From assembly GCA_014650415.1 (NCBI GenBank), contig BMUX01000003.1:186001-250000 (forward strand): a stretch of 64,000 nucleotides of DNA, written 5' to 3'. Positions within the stretch are counted from its first letter, which is position 1. Each line of letters opens with the position of its first letter. Under the pieces are notes generated by a model. The model was not told where the DNA came from. It did not search any database and saw nothing but the letters and a program-made list of their open reading frames with translations. The position numbers were made by a program, and so were the translations under genes. Source of the DNA: Streptomyces spiroverticillatus. GTDB taxonomy: Bacteria > Actinomycetota > Actinomycetes > Streptomycetales > Streptomycetaceae. Positions 16,854 to 25,005 of this stretch are shown in pieces.

Positions 16854-17378
16854 TCACTCCGTGACGGTGAGGTCCTTCGCGTAGTAGTCGATGGCCTCCC
16901 GGTACTCCTGCACGGAGGCGTCCCCGCTCGTCTCCGTCAGCAGGCGCAGCAGCAGCCGCATCCCGTCGTGCGCCTCGCCCACGTTGAACAGGGCCATCGC
17001 CAGGAAGGTGCGCATCGCCCCGTGCTCGGGGAACTCCTGCGCCCCCGTGCGCAGGGTGCGGACGGCCTCCTCGTACCGGCCGAGGGTCCGGTACGTACTG
17101 CCCAGACCCAGCAGCGCGCCCTTGCGGTCCTCGGGAGTCAGCGTCCCGGCGAGCGCGCTCACGTAGAACGGCACCGCCTCCGCCTCCAGCCCGAGCCGGT
17201 CGTGGGCCCATGCGGTCTGGTACGCGATCTCCGCGTCGCCCGGGAAGCGCTCACCGAGGGCGAGGAGCCGGGTACGGGCCTCTTCGGTGCGGCCGGCGGC
17301 GCGCAGGGATACGGCCTCGGCGAGGAGGGGGGTGCGGTCGGTGTGCTCGGTGTGCTCGGTGTGCTCGGGGGTGGTCAT
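16854..17378 (-). CDS. Tetratricopeptide repeat protein
   Basis: A cytosolic protein of about 174 residues built of helical hairpins that fit TPR spacing: LLAEAVSLRAAGRTEEARTRLLALGERFP, IAYQTAWAHDRLGLEAEAVPFYVSAL, ALLGLGSTYRTLGRYEEAVRTLRTGAQEFP and FLAMALFNVGEAHDGMRLLLRLL. The start is taken at the ATG at 17378; an ATG nine bases upstream is equally possible. The threonine- and His-rich lead (EHTEHTEHTDRT) is a small in-frame repeat. TPR proteins mediate protein contacts; the partner is unknown. Confidence 0.85.
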   Translation of the reverse strand: MTTPEHTEHTEHTDRTPLLAEAVSLRAAGRTEEARTRLLALGERFPGDAEIAYQTAWAHDRLGLEAEAVPFYVSALAGTLTPEDRKGALLGLGSTYRTLGRYEEAVRTLRTGAQEFPEHGAMRTFLAMALFNVGEAHDGMRLLLRLLTETSGDASVQEYREAIDYYAKDLTVTE

Positions 17379-17458
17379 GGGGAGCATGATCGCAGGGCGG
17401 GGCGCGTCGGGGGACGCAATTCTTCAGGGGACCGACTCCCCTGCCCCGGCTGCCTCAG

Positions 17459-18157
17459 CTACCCCGGCGTCACCAGCCGTGCCTCGTACGCGAAGACCGC
17501 CGCCTGGGTGCGGTCGCGCAGGCCCAGTTTCACCAGGACCCGGCTCACGTGCGTCTTGATCGTGGACTCGGCGACCACCAGGCGGGACGCGATCTCCCCG
17601 TTGGAGAGTCCGTTCGCGATCAGTACGAGGACCTCCGTCTCGCGGTCGGTGAGGTCGCCGATCTGGGTGAGGGCGGCGGGCCTGCGTACCGACGACGCCT
17701 CGGTCAGCTTCGAGAACTCGGCGATCAGCCGCTTCGTCACGGCGGGCGCGAGGAGGGCTTCGCCGCCCGCCACCACCCGCACTCCCTCGGCGAGCTGGCG
17801 GGCGGAGGCGTCCTTGAGGAGGAAGCCGGAGGCCCCCGCCCGGAGTGCCTGGTAGACGTACTCGTCGAGGTCGAAGGTGGTGAGGACCAGCACCTTCGCG
17901 TCCCCGTCGGCGGCGACGATCTCGCGGGTGGCCTCGATGCCGTTCAGCTCGGGCATCCGGATGTCCATCAGGACGACGTCCGGGCGCAGGGCCGCCGCCT
18001 GCGCGATCGCCTGCCGCCCGTCGACCGCCTCGCCGACGACCTCGATGCCGGGCATGGCGTTGAGGAGCACGGAGAAGCCCTCGCGGACCATCATCTGGTC
18101 GTCGACGATCAGGACCCGGATGGGGCGGGCGGCGGCAGGGGCGGGAACGGTCGTCAT
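17459..18157 (-). CDS. Response regulator, NarL/FixJ family
   Basis: A 232-residue DNA-binding regulator. The receiver domain (about residues 13-130) shows the acidic pocket (VDDQ), the phospho-acceptor aspartate in VVLMDIRMPELNG, the Thr switch (LTTFDLDEYVYQAL) and the lysine in GFLLKDA. The C-terminal LuxR-type HTH reads LTDRETEVLVLIANGLSNGEIASRLVVAESTIKTHVSRVLVKLGLRDRTQAAVFAYE. It overlaps the kinase gene by four bases (ATGA) and forms its cognate partner. Targets are unknown. Confidence 0.95.
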   Translation of the reverse strand: MTTVPAPAAARPIRVLIVDDQMMVREGFSVLLNAMPGIEVVGEAVDGRQAIAQAAALRPDVVLMDIRMPELNGIEATREIVAADGDAKVLVLTTFDLDEYVYQALRAGASGFLLKDASARQLAEGVRVVAGGEALLAPAVTKRLIAEFSKLTEASSVRRPAALTQIGDLTDRETEVLVLIANGLSNGEIASRLVVAESTIKTHVSRVLVKLGLRDRTQAAVFAYEARLVTPG

Positions 18158-19710
18158 GCGGCGGACTCCGGGGAGTGGGGAGGTGCGGGCTCCTTCTGGA
18201 GGGAGAGAGGGGAGGGGGCGGGGGAGGGTTCCCGGGCGGGGGGTGCGGGGGGCTGTTCTTCGCGCGGGGTGGGTACGGGTGCCTCCTCGCGCGGAGCCGG
18301 TACGGGGGCCTCCTCGCGCCGAGTCGGTACGGGTGCCTCCTCGCGGGGACTCGGCACGGGTGCACCCTCGCGCGGACTCGGCACGGCGTCCTCGACGGCC
18401 TCCTGTGCCGCCGGCTCCCCCGGGGCCACCGGCACGAACACCGTCACCTCGAAGCCCCCTTCCGGTGTCGGCTCCGCCGTCATCTCGCCGCCCAGCATCT
18501 GCACCCGCTCCCGCATCCCGGTCAGCCCGTGCCCGGCGCCCGGCGAGGGCGGTGCGTCGGTGGTTCCGGGGGCGTTGAGGATCCGCAGCCCGAGGCCGCC
18601 CAGGACGTAGCTCACCTCGACCTTGGCGTCGGCCCCCGGCGCGTGCCGCAGCACATTGCTCAGGGCCTCCTGCACGATCCGGTACGCCGACAGCTCCACG
18701 CCCTGCGGCAGCACCCGCACCGCACCGGTCGTGGCCTGCTCGACGGTCAGCCCGGCGTCCCGTACGTTCGCCAACAGGCGCGGCAGGTCGGAGAGTTGCG
18801 GCTGCGGGGCGTCGGGCGCCTCGTAGTCCGCCGCCCGTACGACGCCCAGCACCCGGCGCAGTTCGGTCAGCGCCGCCACCGCGTTCTCCCGGATGGTCGC
18901 GAAGGCCTGTTCCAGCTCGGGCGGCGGGTTCTCCACCCGGTACGGGGCGGCCTCGGCCTGGATGGCGACGACGGACATGTGGTGGGCGACGACGTCGTGC
19001 AGCTCGCGGGCGATGGTGGTGCGTTCTTCGAGCAGGGTGCGGCGGCTCCGCTCGACGGCGGTGACCGACTGCTGGGCGACGATCTCGCGCTGCCCGGCCC
19101 GCCGGACGTGCACGATGCACACCAGCAGCAGGAGGAAGGCGGCCGCCGCCAGGAACGGACCGCCGTTGTTGAAGCGCCCGCCGCCGAACATGACGTCCGC
19201 GAGCAGGGCGTACAGGGCGGACAGCGCCCACATCCAGACGGCGGTGCGCGGCCGGGTCCTGAACGCCACCACGACCAGCACCACCAGATGGGCCGCGATC
19301 ACTCCGGCCGGCCACGGCCAGTACAGGTCGAACGCGCCCAGGAACCCGGTCAGCGGGGCCATCAGCAGCGACAGCCAGAAGGCCGCGACCGGCCGCACCA
19401 GCGTGAGCAGCACCGGAGCCGCGGTCAGCAGTGCCAGCACCACCGCCTCGATCTTGCCGCGCGTGGTGAGGAGGACGATGAGGCCGGCCAGGAGCGCCCC
19501 CGCCGCCACCAGGGCGTACACGATCCAGGTCGCCCTGTCGCGCATCCGGGCGGGCAGCGCGGCCACGAACCGGTGGTCCTGGCTCAGCGGCGGCAGGGGC
19601 CGGTAGGCGGCGGGCTCGCTCAGCAGGTCGTCCCGCAGGCCGCCCAGCGCTCGGGCGGCCAGCCGGTACTCCGGGCTTCTACCAAGGGTTGTCTGGTTCA
19701 CGTTTCCCAA
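18154..19710 (-). CDS. Sensor histidine kinase, HisKA_3 type, with proline-rich C-terminal repeat tail
   Basis: A 518-residue membrane kinase of the NarX/DesK class. The N-terminal half has an acidic lead and about six hydrophobic segments (about residues 60-215). The dimerisation box is TIARELHDVVAHHMSVVAIQAEA with the phospho-acceptor histidine, and the ATPase domain ends in HGLTGMRERVQMLGG. After the ATPase domain (about residue 425) comes an unusual tail of about 90 residues with four 9-residue repeats of the form P-x-P-R-E-E-A-P-V and a Pro-rich end. It pairs with the overlapping NarL-type regulator. Confidence 0.93.
   Translation of the reverse strand: MGNVNQTTLGRSPEYRLAARALGGLRDDLLSEPAAYRPLPPLSQDHRFVAALPARMRDRATWIVYALVAAGALLAGLIVLLTTRGKIEAVVLALLTAAPVLLTLVRPVAAFWLSLLMAPLTGFLGAFDLYWPWPAGVIAAHLVVLVVVAFRTRPRTAVWMWALSALYALLADVMFGGGRFNNGGPFLAAAAFLLLLVCIVHVRRAGQREIVAQQSVTAVERSRRTLLEERTTIARELHDVVAHHMSVVAIQAEAAPYRVENPPPELEQAFATIRENAVAALTELRRVLGVVRAADYEAPDAPQPQLSDLPRLLANVRDAGLTVEQATTGAVRVLPQGVELSAYRIVQEALSNVLRHAPGADAKVEVSYVLGGLGLRILNAPGTTDAPPSPGAGHGLTGMRERVQMLGGEMTAEPTPEGGFEVTVFVPVAPGEPAAQEAVEDAVPSPREGAPVPSPREEAPVPTRREEAPVPAPREEAPVPTPREEQPPAPPAREPSPAPSPLSLQKEPAPPHSPESAA
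18253..18381 (-). repeat. 27-bp tandem repeats encoding the kinase tail
   Basis: Four full 27-bp units plus a partial fifth encode PSPREGAPV, PSPREEAPV, PTRREEAPV, PAPREEAPV and PTPREEQ. The units vary mostly at synonymous or P/S/T/A positions, so the repeat array is under some protein-level constraint. Copy number probably varies between strains. Confidence 0.8.
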
Positions 19711-19774
19711 GGTAGAGCGGGGAACGCCGCAGGTCGTCCGTCCCAGCTCCGACCTTCGGCGTCCCCCTCAAGGA

Positions 19775-20638
19775 CTACACGCGCCCCCTGAACGCCCCCG
19801 CGTGCTCCTTCGCCCACTCCTCGAAGGTCCGCGCCGGGCGCCCCGTCACGTCCTGCACCGTTGAGGCCACCGTGCGGCCGACCTCCGGGGTGTTCCCGTA
19901 CGCCATCAGCAGGAAGTCGATGTTCTCCTGCGGCACACCCTGCGCCCGCATCCGCTCCACCGCCTGCTCCTCGGTCAGCTCGACGAGGCCGACCTCCGCG
20001 CCCCGCGCCTCCCCGAGGATGCGCACCTTGTCGGCCAGCGTGAGGACCGCCGGGCCCGTGATGACGTGCTCCTTGCCGTGGTGGACGCCGTCCCGGTCCA
20101 GCAGGGCGACCGCCGCGACCGCCCCGATGTCGCCCTCGTGCACCATCGAGCTGATCCGGTCCGCGAACGGCTCCTCGATGCGGCCGTGCTCCTTGATGTC
20201 GTCCGCCCAGAACAGGGCATTGGCCATGAACTCCACCGCCATCAGCACGGTCCACCGGATGCCCAGCTCATTGCCCCGCACCGCGTCCTCCAGCAGCGAC
20301 GCACCGCCGCCGTGCAGCACCGTCACCCGCCGCACCCCCGCCTTCGCGGCCTGCGCGAGGACCTCGGGGCCCGTGGTCAGCGGGGCGTACGCGTCGCCGC
20401 CGAAGACGATCAGGTGCACGGCCTCGACACCCTCCAGCGCGGGGGCCAGCGACGCCGGGTCGCCGAGGTCTCCGCGTACGACCTCGACCTCGGCCGGGAA
20501 GTCGGCCTTGGCGGGGTTGCGGGTGAGGGCGCGGACGGAGGCGCCGCGGGCGAGGAGTTCGGCGACCACCTGACGGCCGACCGTTCCGGTGGCTCCGGTG
20601 ACCAGGACCTTCTGCGTGTCGTTCTGCGTCTTCGTCAT
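19775..20638 (-). CDS. NmrA-like NAD(P)-binding oxidoreductase
   Basis: A 287-residue atypical short-chain dehydrogenase. The Rossmann motif is KVLVTGATGTVGRQVVAELL (about 10-29) and the cofactor-selecting strand ends in ALTRNPAKA. The canonical YxxxK catalytic pair is not evident, as is usual for NmrA-like proteins, which act as redox sensors or NAD(P)H-quinone reductases. The C-terminal half resembles NmrA/azoreductase-like Streptomyces proteins (ISSMVHEGDIGAVAAVALL). It lies 52 bp after the alpha/beta-hydrolase gene on the same strand and could be the last gene of that unit. Confidence 0.9.
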   Translation of the reverse strand: MTKTQNDTQKVLVTGATGTVGRQVVAELLARGASVRALTRNPAKADFPAEVEVVRGDLGDPASLAPALEGVEAVHLIVFGGDAYAPLTTGPEVLAQAAKAGVRRVTVLHGGGASLLEDAVRGNELGIRWTVLMAVEFMANALFWADDIKEHGRIEEPFADRISSMVHEGDIGAVAAVALLDRDGVHHGKEHVITGPAVLTLADKVRILGEARGAEVGLVELTEEQAVERMRAQGVPQENIDFLLMAYGNTPEVGRTVASTVQDVTGRPARTFEEWAKEHAGAFRGRV

Positions 20639-20690
20639 GTCTCACACACTAGGGAGACTTGCGGACAGTTCCGGTCCGCAAGTCCCGCCC

Positions 20691-21581
20691 TCAGTAAGCG
20701 AGTTGTGCGATTTCCTCCGCCACCACCGCGCATGCGTCCGCCGCCGGGTCGATCAGCGGGAAGTGCCCGACGTCCTCCAGGAGCGTCACCCCCACGACCT
20801 CCCCGGCCTTCGCCGCCGCCTCCGCGTACACCTCGGCGACCTGGTGCGGGACGGTGGTGTCGGTGCGGCCCTGGACGACGGTCGTCGCGATGCCGGTGGG
20901 CAGCAGGGCCGCCGGGTCCGCGTACGGCCTGCGCTCCTCGTACGCGTCCGCGCCGCCCAGGAGTTGAGTGACCGCGCCGCCGCACACCCCACGGCGTACC
21001 GCCTCCTCGAAGTCCGCGATCGGCGCGAGCGCGACCACCCCGCGCAGCGGCGGCGGCGCGTCCAGCCGCCACGGCGAACCCTCCGGGAGTACGTGCCGGG
21101 CGGCGGCCCACAGCGCCAGGTGGCCGCCGGCGGAGTGCCCGGTCAGGACGGTGCGGCGGACGTCCGCCTCCGGGAGCGCCTCCTTCACCAGGTGCGGCAG
21201 CGCGTCCAGGGCGGCGGCGACGTCGTCGAAGGTCTCCGGCCAGCGGCCCGCCACCGGCCCTTCCGCACCCTGGTGCGGCAGCGAACTCCCGCGCCGGTAC
21301 TCGACATTGGCGACCGCGAAACCGCGCCGGGCCAGGAAGTCCGCGAACGGGGTGACGTGCTGCCGGTCGTACGGTGCCCGCCAGGCCCCGCCGTGCAGGA
21401 CGACCACCAGCGGGACCGCCCCGGTGCGCTCGCCGCGCGGCGCGTAGAAGTCGACGATCTGGTCGGGATGGTCGCCGTACGCGGCGGTGGCGTCCGGCGC
21501 GACGGCGGGCAGCGTCGGCGGCTCGTCGGGCGGAAGGCCGGGAGCGGCGGACGGGTCGTCCGGCAGGGGGATGCTCGGCAT
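20691..21581 (-). CDS. Alpha/beta hydrolase, candidate kynurenine formamidase
   Basis: A 296-residue esterase-lipase of the BD-FAE type. It shows the oxyanion motif VVLHGGAWR (HGGxW), the nucleophile elbow TGHSAGGHLALWAA, a late aspartate (VVQGRTDTTVP) and the catalytic histidine in LLEDVGHFPLIDP. The HGGxW and GHSAGG motifs are also those of kynurenine formamidases. Location directly after kynA-kynU suggests it hydrolyses N-formylkynurenine, the missing step between the two. It has its own upstream gap of 154 bp with a direct repeat. The enzyme activity is an inference from context. Confidence 0.88.
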   Translation of the reverse strand: MPSIPLPDDPSAAPGLPPDEPPTLPAVAPDATAAYGDHPDQIVDFYAPRGERTGAVPLVVVLHGGAWRAPYDRQHVTPFADFLARRGFAVANVEYRRGSSLPHQGAEGPVAGRWPETFDDVAAALDALPHLVKEALPEADVRRTVLTGHSAGGHLALWAAARHVLPEGSPWRLDAPPPLRGVVALAPIADFEEAVRRGVCGGAVTQLLGGADAYEERRPYADPAALLPTGIATTVVQGRTDTTVPHQVAEVYAEAAAKAGEVVGVTLLEDVGHFPLIDPAADACAVVAEEIAQLAY

Positions 21582-21623
21582 GACGGCTTCAACCTCCGGG
21601 CACTGGCGGGACGTTCACACGCC

Positions 21624-21648
21624 CGTGTGGATCACCACGTGTGGATCA
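21624..21648. promoter_or_regulatory. Direct repeat CGTGTGGATCA in the gap upstream of the alpha/beta hydrolase
   Basis: CGTGTGGATCA occurs at 21624-21634 and 21638-21648, a 14-bp phase. It lies 43-67 bp upstream of the hydrolase start, so it could be an operator for a separate promoter of that gene. No known consensus was recognised. Confidence 0.4.
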
Positions 21649-21735
21649 TTAAGCGCGGACGCTATCAGGCACTTTGCACACGCGTGGCCACGCCGGAGAC
21701 CGTTCCCCCCGACGTGGCCACCACGCACAGCGCCG

Positions 21736-22980
21736 CTACAACACCTCGGCGAGCACCCGGGCCGCCCGCTCCACGTCGCCGAAACCGACGTACAGCGGAG
21801 TGAACCCGAAGCGCAGCACGTCCGGGTGCCGGAAGTCCCCGACCACACCCCGTGCGATCAGCGCCTTCATGACCTCGCCCGCGTCGTCGCAGCGCAGCGC
21901 GACCTGGCTGCCGCGCTCGGCGTGCGCGAGCGGCGTGACCAGCTCCAGCCGCCCTTCCGGGACGTACGCCTGCACGCACTCCAGGAAGAAGTCCGTGAGC
22001 GCCAGGGACTTCGCCCGTACGGATGCCACGTCGACGCCCTCCCAGACGTCGAGCGAGGACTCCAGGGCCAGCATCGACAGGATGTCCGGCGTGCCGACCC
22101 GGCCGCGCACCGCCCCGTCGGCCGGGGCGTACTCCGGGGTCATCCCGAACGGGTTCGCATGCCCCGTCCAGCCCGGCAGCGGCGAGTCGAACCGCTCCTG
22201 GTGGCGGGCGGCGACGTACAGGTAGGCGGGTGAACCCGGACCGCCGTTGAGGTACTTGTACGTGCAGCCGACCGCCAGGTCCACGCCGTGCTCGTCGAGC
22301 CCGACCGGCAGCGCACCCGCGCTGTGGCACAGGTCCCAGACAGCGAGCGCGCCCGCCGCGTGGATCGCGGCGGTGAGTGACGGCAGGTCGTGGAGCCGGC
22401 CCGACCGGTAGTCGACGTGGTTGAGGAGGACGGCAGCGGTACGGGGCCCGAGGGCGCCGAGCACCTCCTCCGGGCAGACCGGGCGCAGGGTGCGGCCGGT
22501 CATGCGGGCGGCGGACTCGGCGATGTAGCCGTCGGTGGGGAAGGTCGTGGCGTCGACCAGCACCTCGTCGCGGCCGTCGTCCGCCAGCCGGATCGCCCCG
22601 ACCAGCGCCTTGAAGACGTTGACGCTGGTGGAGTCGCCGACGACGATCTGGCCTGCCGCAGCGCCGACCAGCGGGGCGATGCGGTCGCCGATCCGCTCGG
22701 GCGCGGTCCACCAGCCGCTCTCGTCCCAGGACCGGATGAGCAGCTCGCCCCACTCGCGTCCGGCGACGTCCTGGAGGCGTCCGGGAACGGCTCTCGGCAG
22801 CGCACCGAGCGAATTGCCGTCCAGATAGACCAGCCCCTCGGGGAGGCTGAACAGCGCGCGCTGCTTGGCGAGTTCGTCGGCGGCGTCGAGCTCGGCGGCA
22901 CGTTTCACGTGAAACATCGCAGCACCTTCAGGGGAGTTGTCGTGTTTCACGTGAAACATCGTCTTCGGGTCCTCAGACAT
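21736..22980 (-). CDS. kynU: Kynureninase
   Basis: A PLP enzyme that cleaves kynurenine to anthranilate and alanine. The family blocks are clear: FSLPEGLVYLDGNSLGALPR, the cofactor loop DSTSVNVFKALVGAI, the aspartate strand AVWDLCHSAGALPVGLDEHGVDLAVG and the lysine motif CTYKYLNGGPGSPAYLYV. The start is taken at the ATG at 22980, which overlaps the kynA stop (ATGTCTGA) and gives 414 residues. The N-terminal extension contains MFHVKH and MFHVKR, each translated from a parS palindrome, so the true start could be the internal ATG at 22917. It is co-transcribed with kynA. Confidence 0.93.
   Translation of the reverse strand: MSEDPKTMFHVKHDNSPEGAAMFHVKRAAELDAADELAKQRALFSLPEGLVYLDGNSLGALPRAVPGRLQDVAGREWGELLIRSWDESGWWTAPERIGDRIAPLVGAAAGQIVVGDSTSVNVFKALVGAIRLADDGRDEVLVDATTFPTDGYIAESAARMTGRTLRPVCPEEVLGALGPRTAAVLLNHVDYRSGRLHDLPSLTAAIHAAGALAVWDLCHSAGALPVGLDEHGVDLAVGCTYKYLNGGPGSPAYLYVAARHQERFDSPLPGWTGHANPFGMTPEYAPADGAVRGRVGTPDILSMLALESSLDVWEGVDVASVRAKSLALTDFFLECVQAYVPEGRLELVTPLAHAERGSQVALRCDDAGEVMKALIARGVVGDFRHPDVLRFGFTPLYVGFGDVERAARVLAEVL
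22902..22915. other. parS site (ParB-binding centromere), copy 1
   Basis: Perfect GTTTCACGTGAAAC palindrome, the Streptomyces parS core bound by ParB during chromosome segregation. It lies inside the 5' end of kynU. Together with the second copy 28 bp away it makes a close pair. Confidence 0.93.
22943..22958. other. parS site, copy 2
   Basis: Perfect 16-bp TGTTTCACGTGAAACA palindrome. It is translated as MFHVKH in kynU if the first ATG is used. parS sites cluster around oriC in Streptomyces, so the window lies in the origin region. Confidence 0.93.
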
Positions 22981-23830
22981 GGCTGCGCGCCGTCCACAGC
23001 TCGGGGAACACGTTCTTGCGGGCGCGCTTCTCCAGCCACGCCACTCCGGCGGACCCGCCGGTGCCGACCTTCGACCCCATGGCACGCCGTGTGGCCACCA
23101 GATGGTCGTTGCGCCAGCGCCACACCAGCTCGCCGACCTCGGTCAACGCCTCGCCGAGCACGACGAGTTCGGAACGGCTCGCGCCGACCTCCTCCGCGCC
23201 GTACACCTGCGCCCAGACCGCCTCGACCTCGGGCGACGGCTCGTACTTCTGCGACAGGTCGCGCTCCAGGACCTCCGGCGGGACCGGCAGGCCGCGCCGC
23301 GCCAGGAGCCTCAACACCTCGTCGTACAGGCTCGGTTGGTACAGCGCCTTCTCCAGCTCGTCGTGCACGCGGGGTGCGCCCCGGTGCGGGACCAGCATGG
23401 AGGCGGCCTTGTCGCCGAGCAGGAACTCCATCCGCCGGTACATCGCGGACTGGAACCCGGAGCCCTCGCCCAGCGCGCTGCGGTAGGAGTTGAACTGGGC
23501 GGGCGTGAGGTGGGCGAGCGGCTTCCAGGAGGCGTTCAGGGCCTCCAGCTCGCGGGTGGAACGTTTCAGTGCGTCCAGTGCCACGGGGAGCTTCTCCTCG
23601 CGCAGCGCTGCCGCCGCGGTCTCCCACTCGTGGACGATGACCGTGAACCACAGCTCCATGACCTGGGTGGTGACCAGGAAGACCATCTCTCCGGGATCGT
23701 CGGAGAGGGGGTTCTGGAGGTGGGTGAGGACGTCCGCCTGGACGTAGTCCTCGTACGGTGTGGTGCCTGCGAAATCGAGGTTCGGGGTCTCCGAGCCTTC
23801 GGTTCCGGGCGCCTCGGGGGTGTGCGTCAT
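22973..23830 (-). CDS. kynA: Tryptophan 2,3-dioxygenase
   Basis: The heme enzyme that opens the indole ring of tryptophan to N-formylkynurenine, the first step of tryptophan catabolism. The 285-residue protein shows the N-terminal LDFAGTTPYEDYVQADVLTHLQNP, the active-site helix FLVTTQVMELWFTVIVHEW, FNSYRSALGEGSGFQSAMYRRMEFLLGDK and, near the end, VWRWRNDHLVATRRAMGSKVGTGGSAGVAWLEK, which carries the heme-ligand histidine and the substrate-binding GTGGS loop. The kynU start overlaps its stop. It heads the catabolic unit kynA-kynU. Confidence 0.95.
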   Translation of the reverse strand: MTHTPEAPGTEGSETPNLDFAGTTPYEDYVQADVLTHLQNPLSDDPGEMVFLVTTQVMELWFTVIVHEWETAAAALREEKLPVALDALKRSTRELEALNASWKPLAHLTPAQFNSYRSALGEGSGFQSAMYRRMEFLLGDKAASMLVPHRGAPRVHDELEKALYQPSLYDEVLRLLARRGLPVPPEVLERDLSQKYEPSPEVEAVWAQVYGAEEVGASRSELVVLGEALTEVGELVWRWRNDHLVATRRAMGSKVGTGGSAGVAWLEKRARKNVFPELWTARSHV

Positions 23831-23941
23831 CGCATGCTCCTCGACACGAACTTCCAGGTAGCGGTCCGCCCCTTCCTCGAAGGATTCTCGGGCCCCGGTC
23901 CCCTGCTGCGCAGCATAGTCCGGGCCCTCGCGAGGTGCGCC

Positions 23942-24787
23942 TCAGAGGGCGGGCCCTGCCAGGTACGTCCCGTTCGTCGCATACGGGTGGGCGTTGGAGC
24001 GGCAGCCGTCCAGGCCCTTGATCTGCTGCATCATCACGGGTGCGGGGCGGCCGGGGCCGGGGCAGCCGAGGTGGCCGAGGCCCAGAGCGTGGCCCAGCTC
24101 GTGGTTGATGATCAGGTGGCGGTACTCGGCGGGGGTGCCGGCGAACTGGGGCGACCCGAGCGCCCACCGCTTCAGGTTCACCACGACGCCGTTGCCCGTC
24201 TCGCAGTTCAGCTCGCCGCCGGTGTCGAGATGGGCCTGGGCGCAGAGCCGGTCGGCGGTCTTCGGCGTGGCGATGCGGATGACGAAGTCGGCCTTCCCGG
24301 CGACGAGTTGGAAGCGTCCGCGCCCGTTGCGGGCCCAGCCCTGGGGGTGGGCGACGATGCGCTGGATCTCGGCGGCGGCCTGGTCGGGGGCGATGCCGCT
24401 GCCGGTCTCGACCTGGACCTGGTACCGGCGCAAGGTGCCCGTGCCGACCGGGTCGCCGGTGAGCCGGGCGGCGGCGAAGGAGCCGGTGCCGGACGCGGGG
24501 ACCTGGTGGTCGGCGCGGTCGCGGCTCGGGGGATTCCGCGAAACTTCTCCGGTGTCCCCGGACGCGGAGGGCCCGGGAGCTGCGGCCCTGCCCGTCTCCC
24601 CGGCCCCGGTGTCCCAGGCGGCGACGGCCAGCGAGGTGCCGCCGATCCCCACCGCGACGCACAGCACGGTGACCAGAAGCCGCCCGCGCCGGGTCAGCCG
24701 GGTGCCGGACGCGGGGCGTCTGGCGGCGGGGTGCCTGCTGGCCGGCCCGCCGCCGGACGACGGATGTCTGCTGCGGCCTCGGCCCAC
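23942..24787 (-). CDS. DUF3152 protein: membrane-anchored or secreted zinc-metalloprotease-like domain
   Basis: A 281-residue protein. One membrane anchor or uncleaved signal (RLLVTVLCVAVGIGGTSLAVAAW, about residues 27-49) is followed by a low-complexity linker (about 50-100) and a globular domain (about 105-281) typical of DUF3152. The domain contains INHELGHALGLGHLGCPGPG, a complete HExxHxxGxxH zinc-binding motif of metzincin type, and paired cysteines. The GTG start at 24787 follows GGGGAGGG by seven bases. The much longer open frame upstream is a shadow of other genes. A peptidase role is likely by motif; the substrate is unknown. Confidence 0.85.
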   Translation of the reverse strand: MGRGRSRHPSSGGGPASRHPAARRPASGTRLTRRGRLLVTVLCVAVGIGGTSLAVAAWDTGAGETGRAAAPGPSASGDTGEVSRNPPSRDRADHQVPASGTGSFAAARLTGDPVGTGTLRRYQVQVETGSGIAPDQAAAEIQRIVAHPQGWARNGRGRFQLVAGKADFVIRIATPKTADRLCAQAHLDTGGELNCETGNGVVVNLKRWALGSPQFAGTPAEYRHLIINHELGHALGLGHLGCPGPGRPAPVMMQQIKGLDGCRSNAHPYATNGTYLAGPAL

Positions 24788-24928
24788 GTCAGAGCCCTCC
24801 CCTGATCGACGTCTCCGGCAGGTGTCTCCGGCGGTCGTCTCCGGCGGGTGGGGGGAGCGGGGCACGGGCCCCGGACACCGGCGACGATCTTCCTCACGGT
24901 CCGGGCGATCGTACAGGCGTCTTATCGG

Positions 24929-24993
24929 CGCCCCCGGGGCTTGCCCTGCCGGGGGCGTGTCGCCCCGGGGTGCGCCGAAGCGGCCCCGGGGCG
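24929..24993 (-). terminator. Double hairpin after the DUF3151 gene
   Basis: CGCCCCCGG / CCGGGGGCG (24929-24957) and CGCCCCGGGG / CCCCGGGGCG (24961-24993) form two adjacent GC-rich hairpins just downstream of the DUF3151 stop. No T-run follows, so termination efficiency is uncertain. Confidence 0.55.
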
Positions 24994-25005
24994 TGAACGA
25001 GATGC

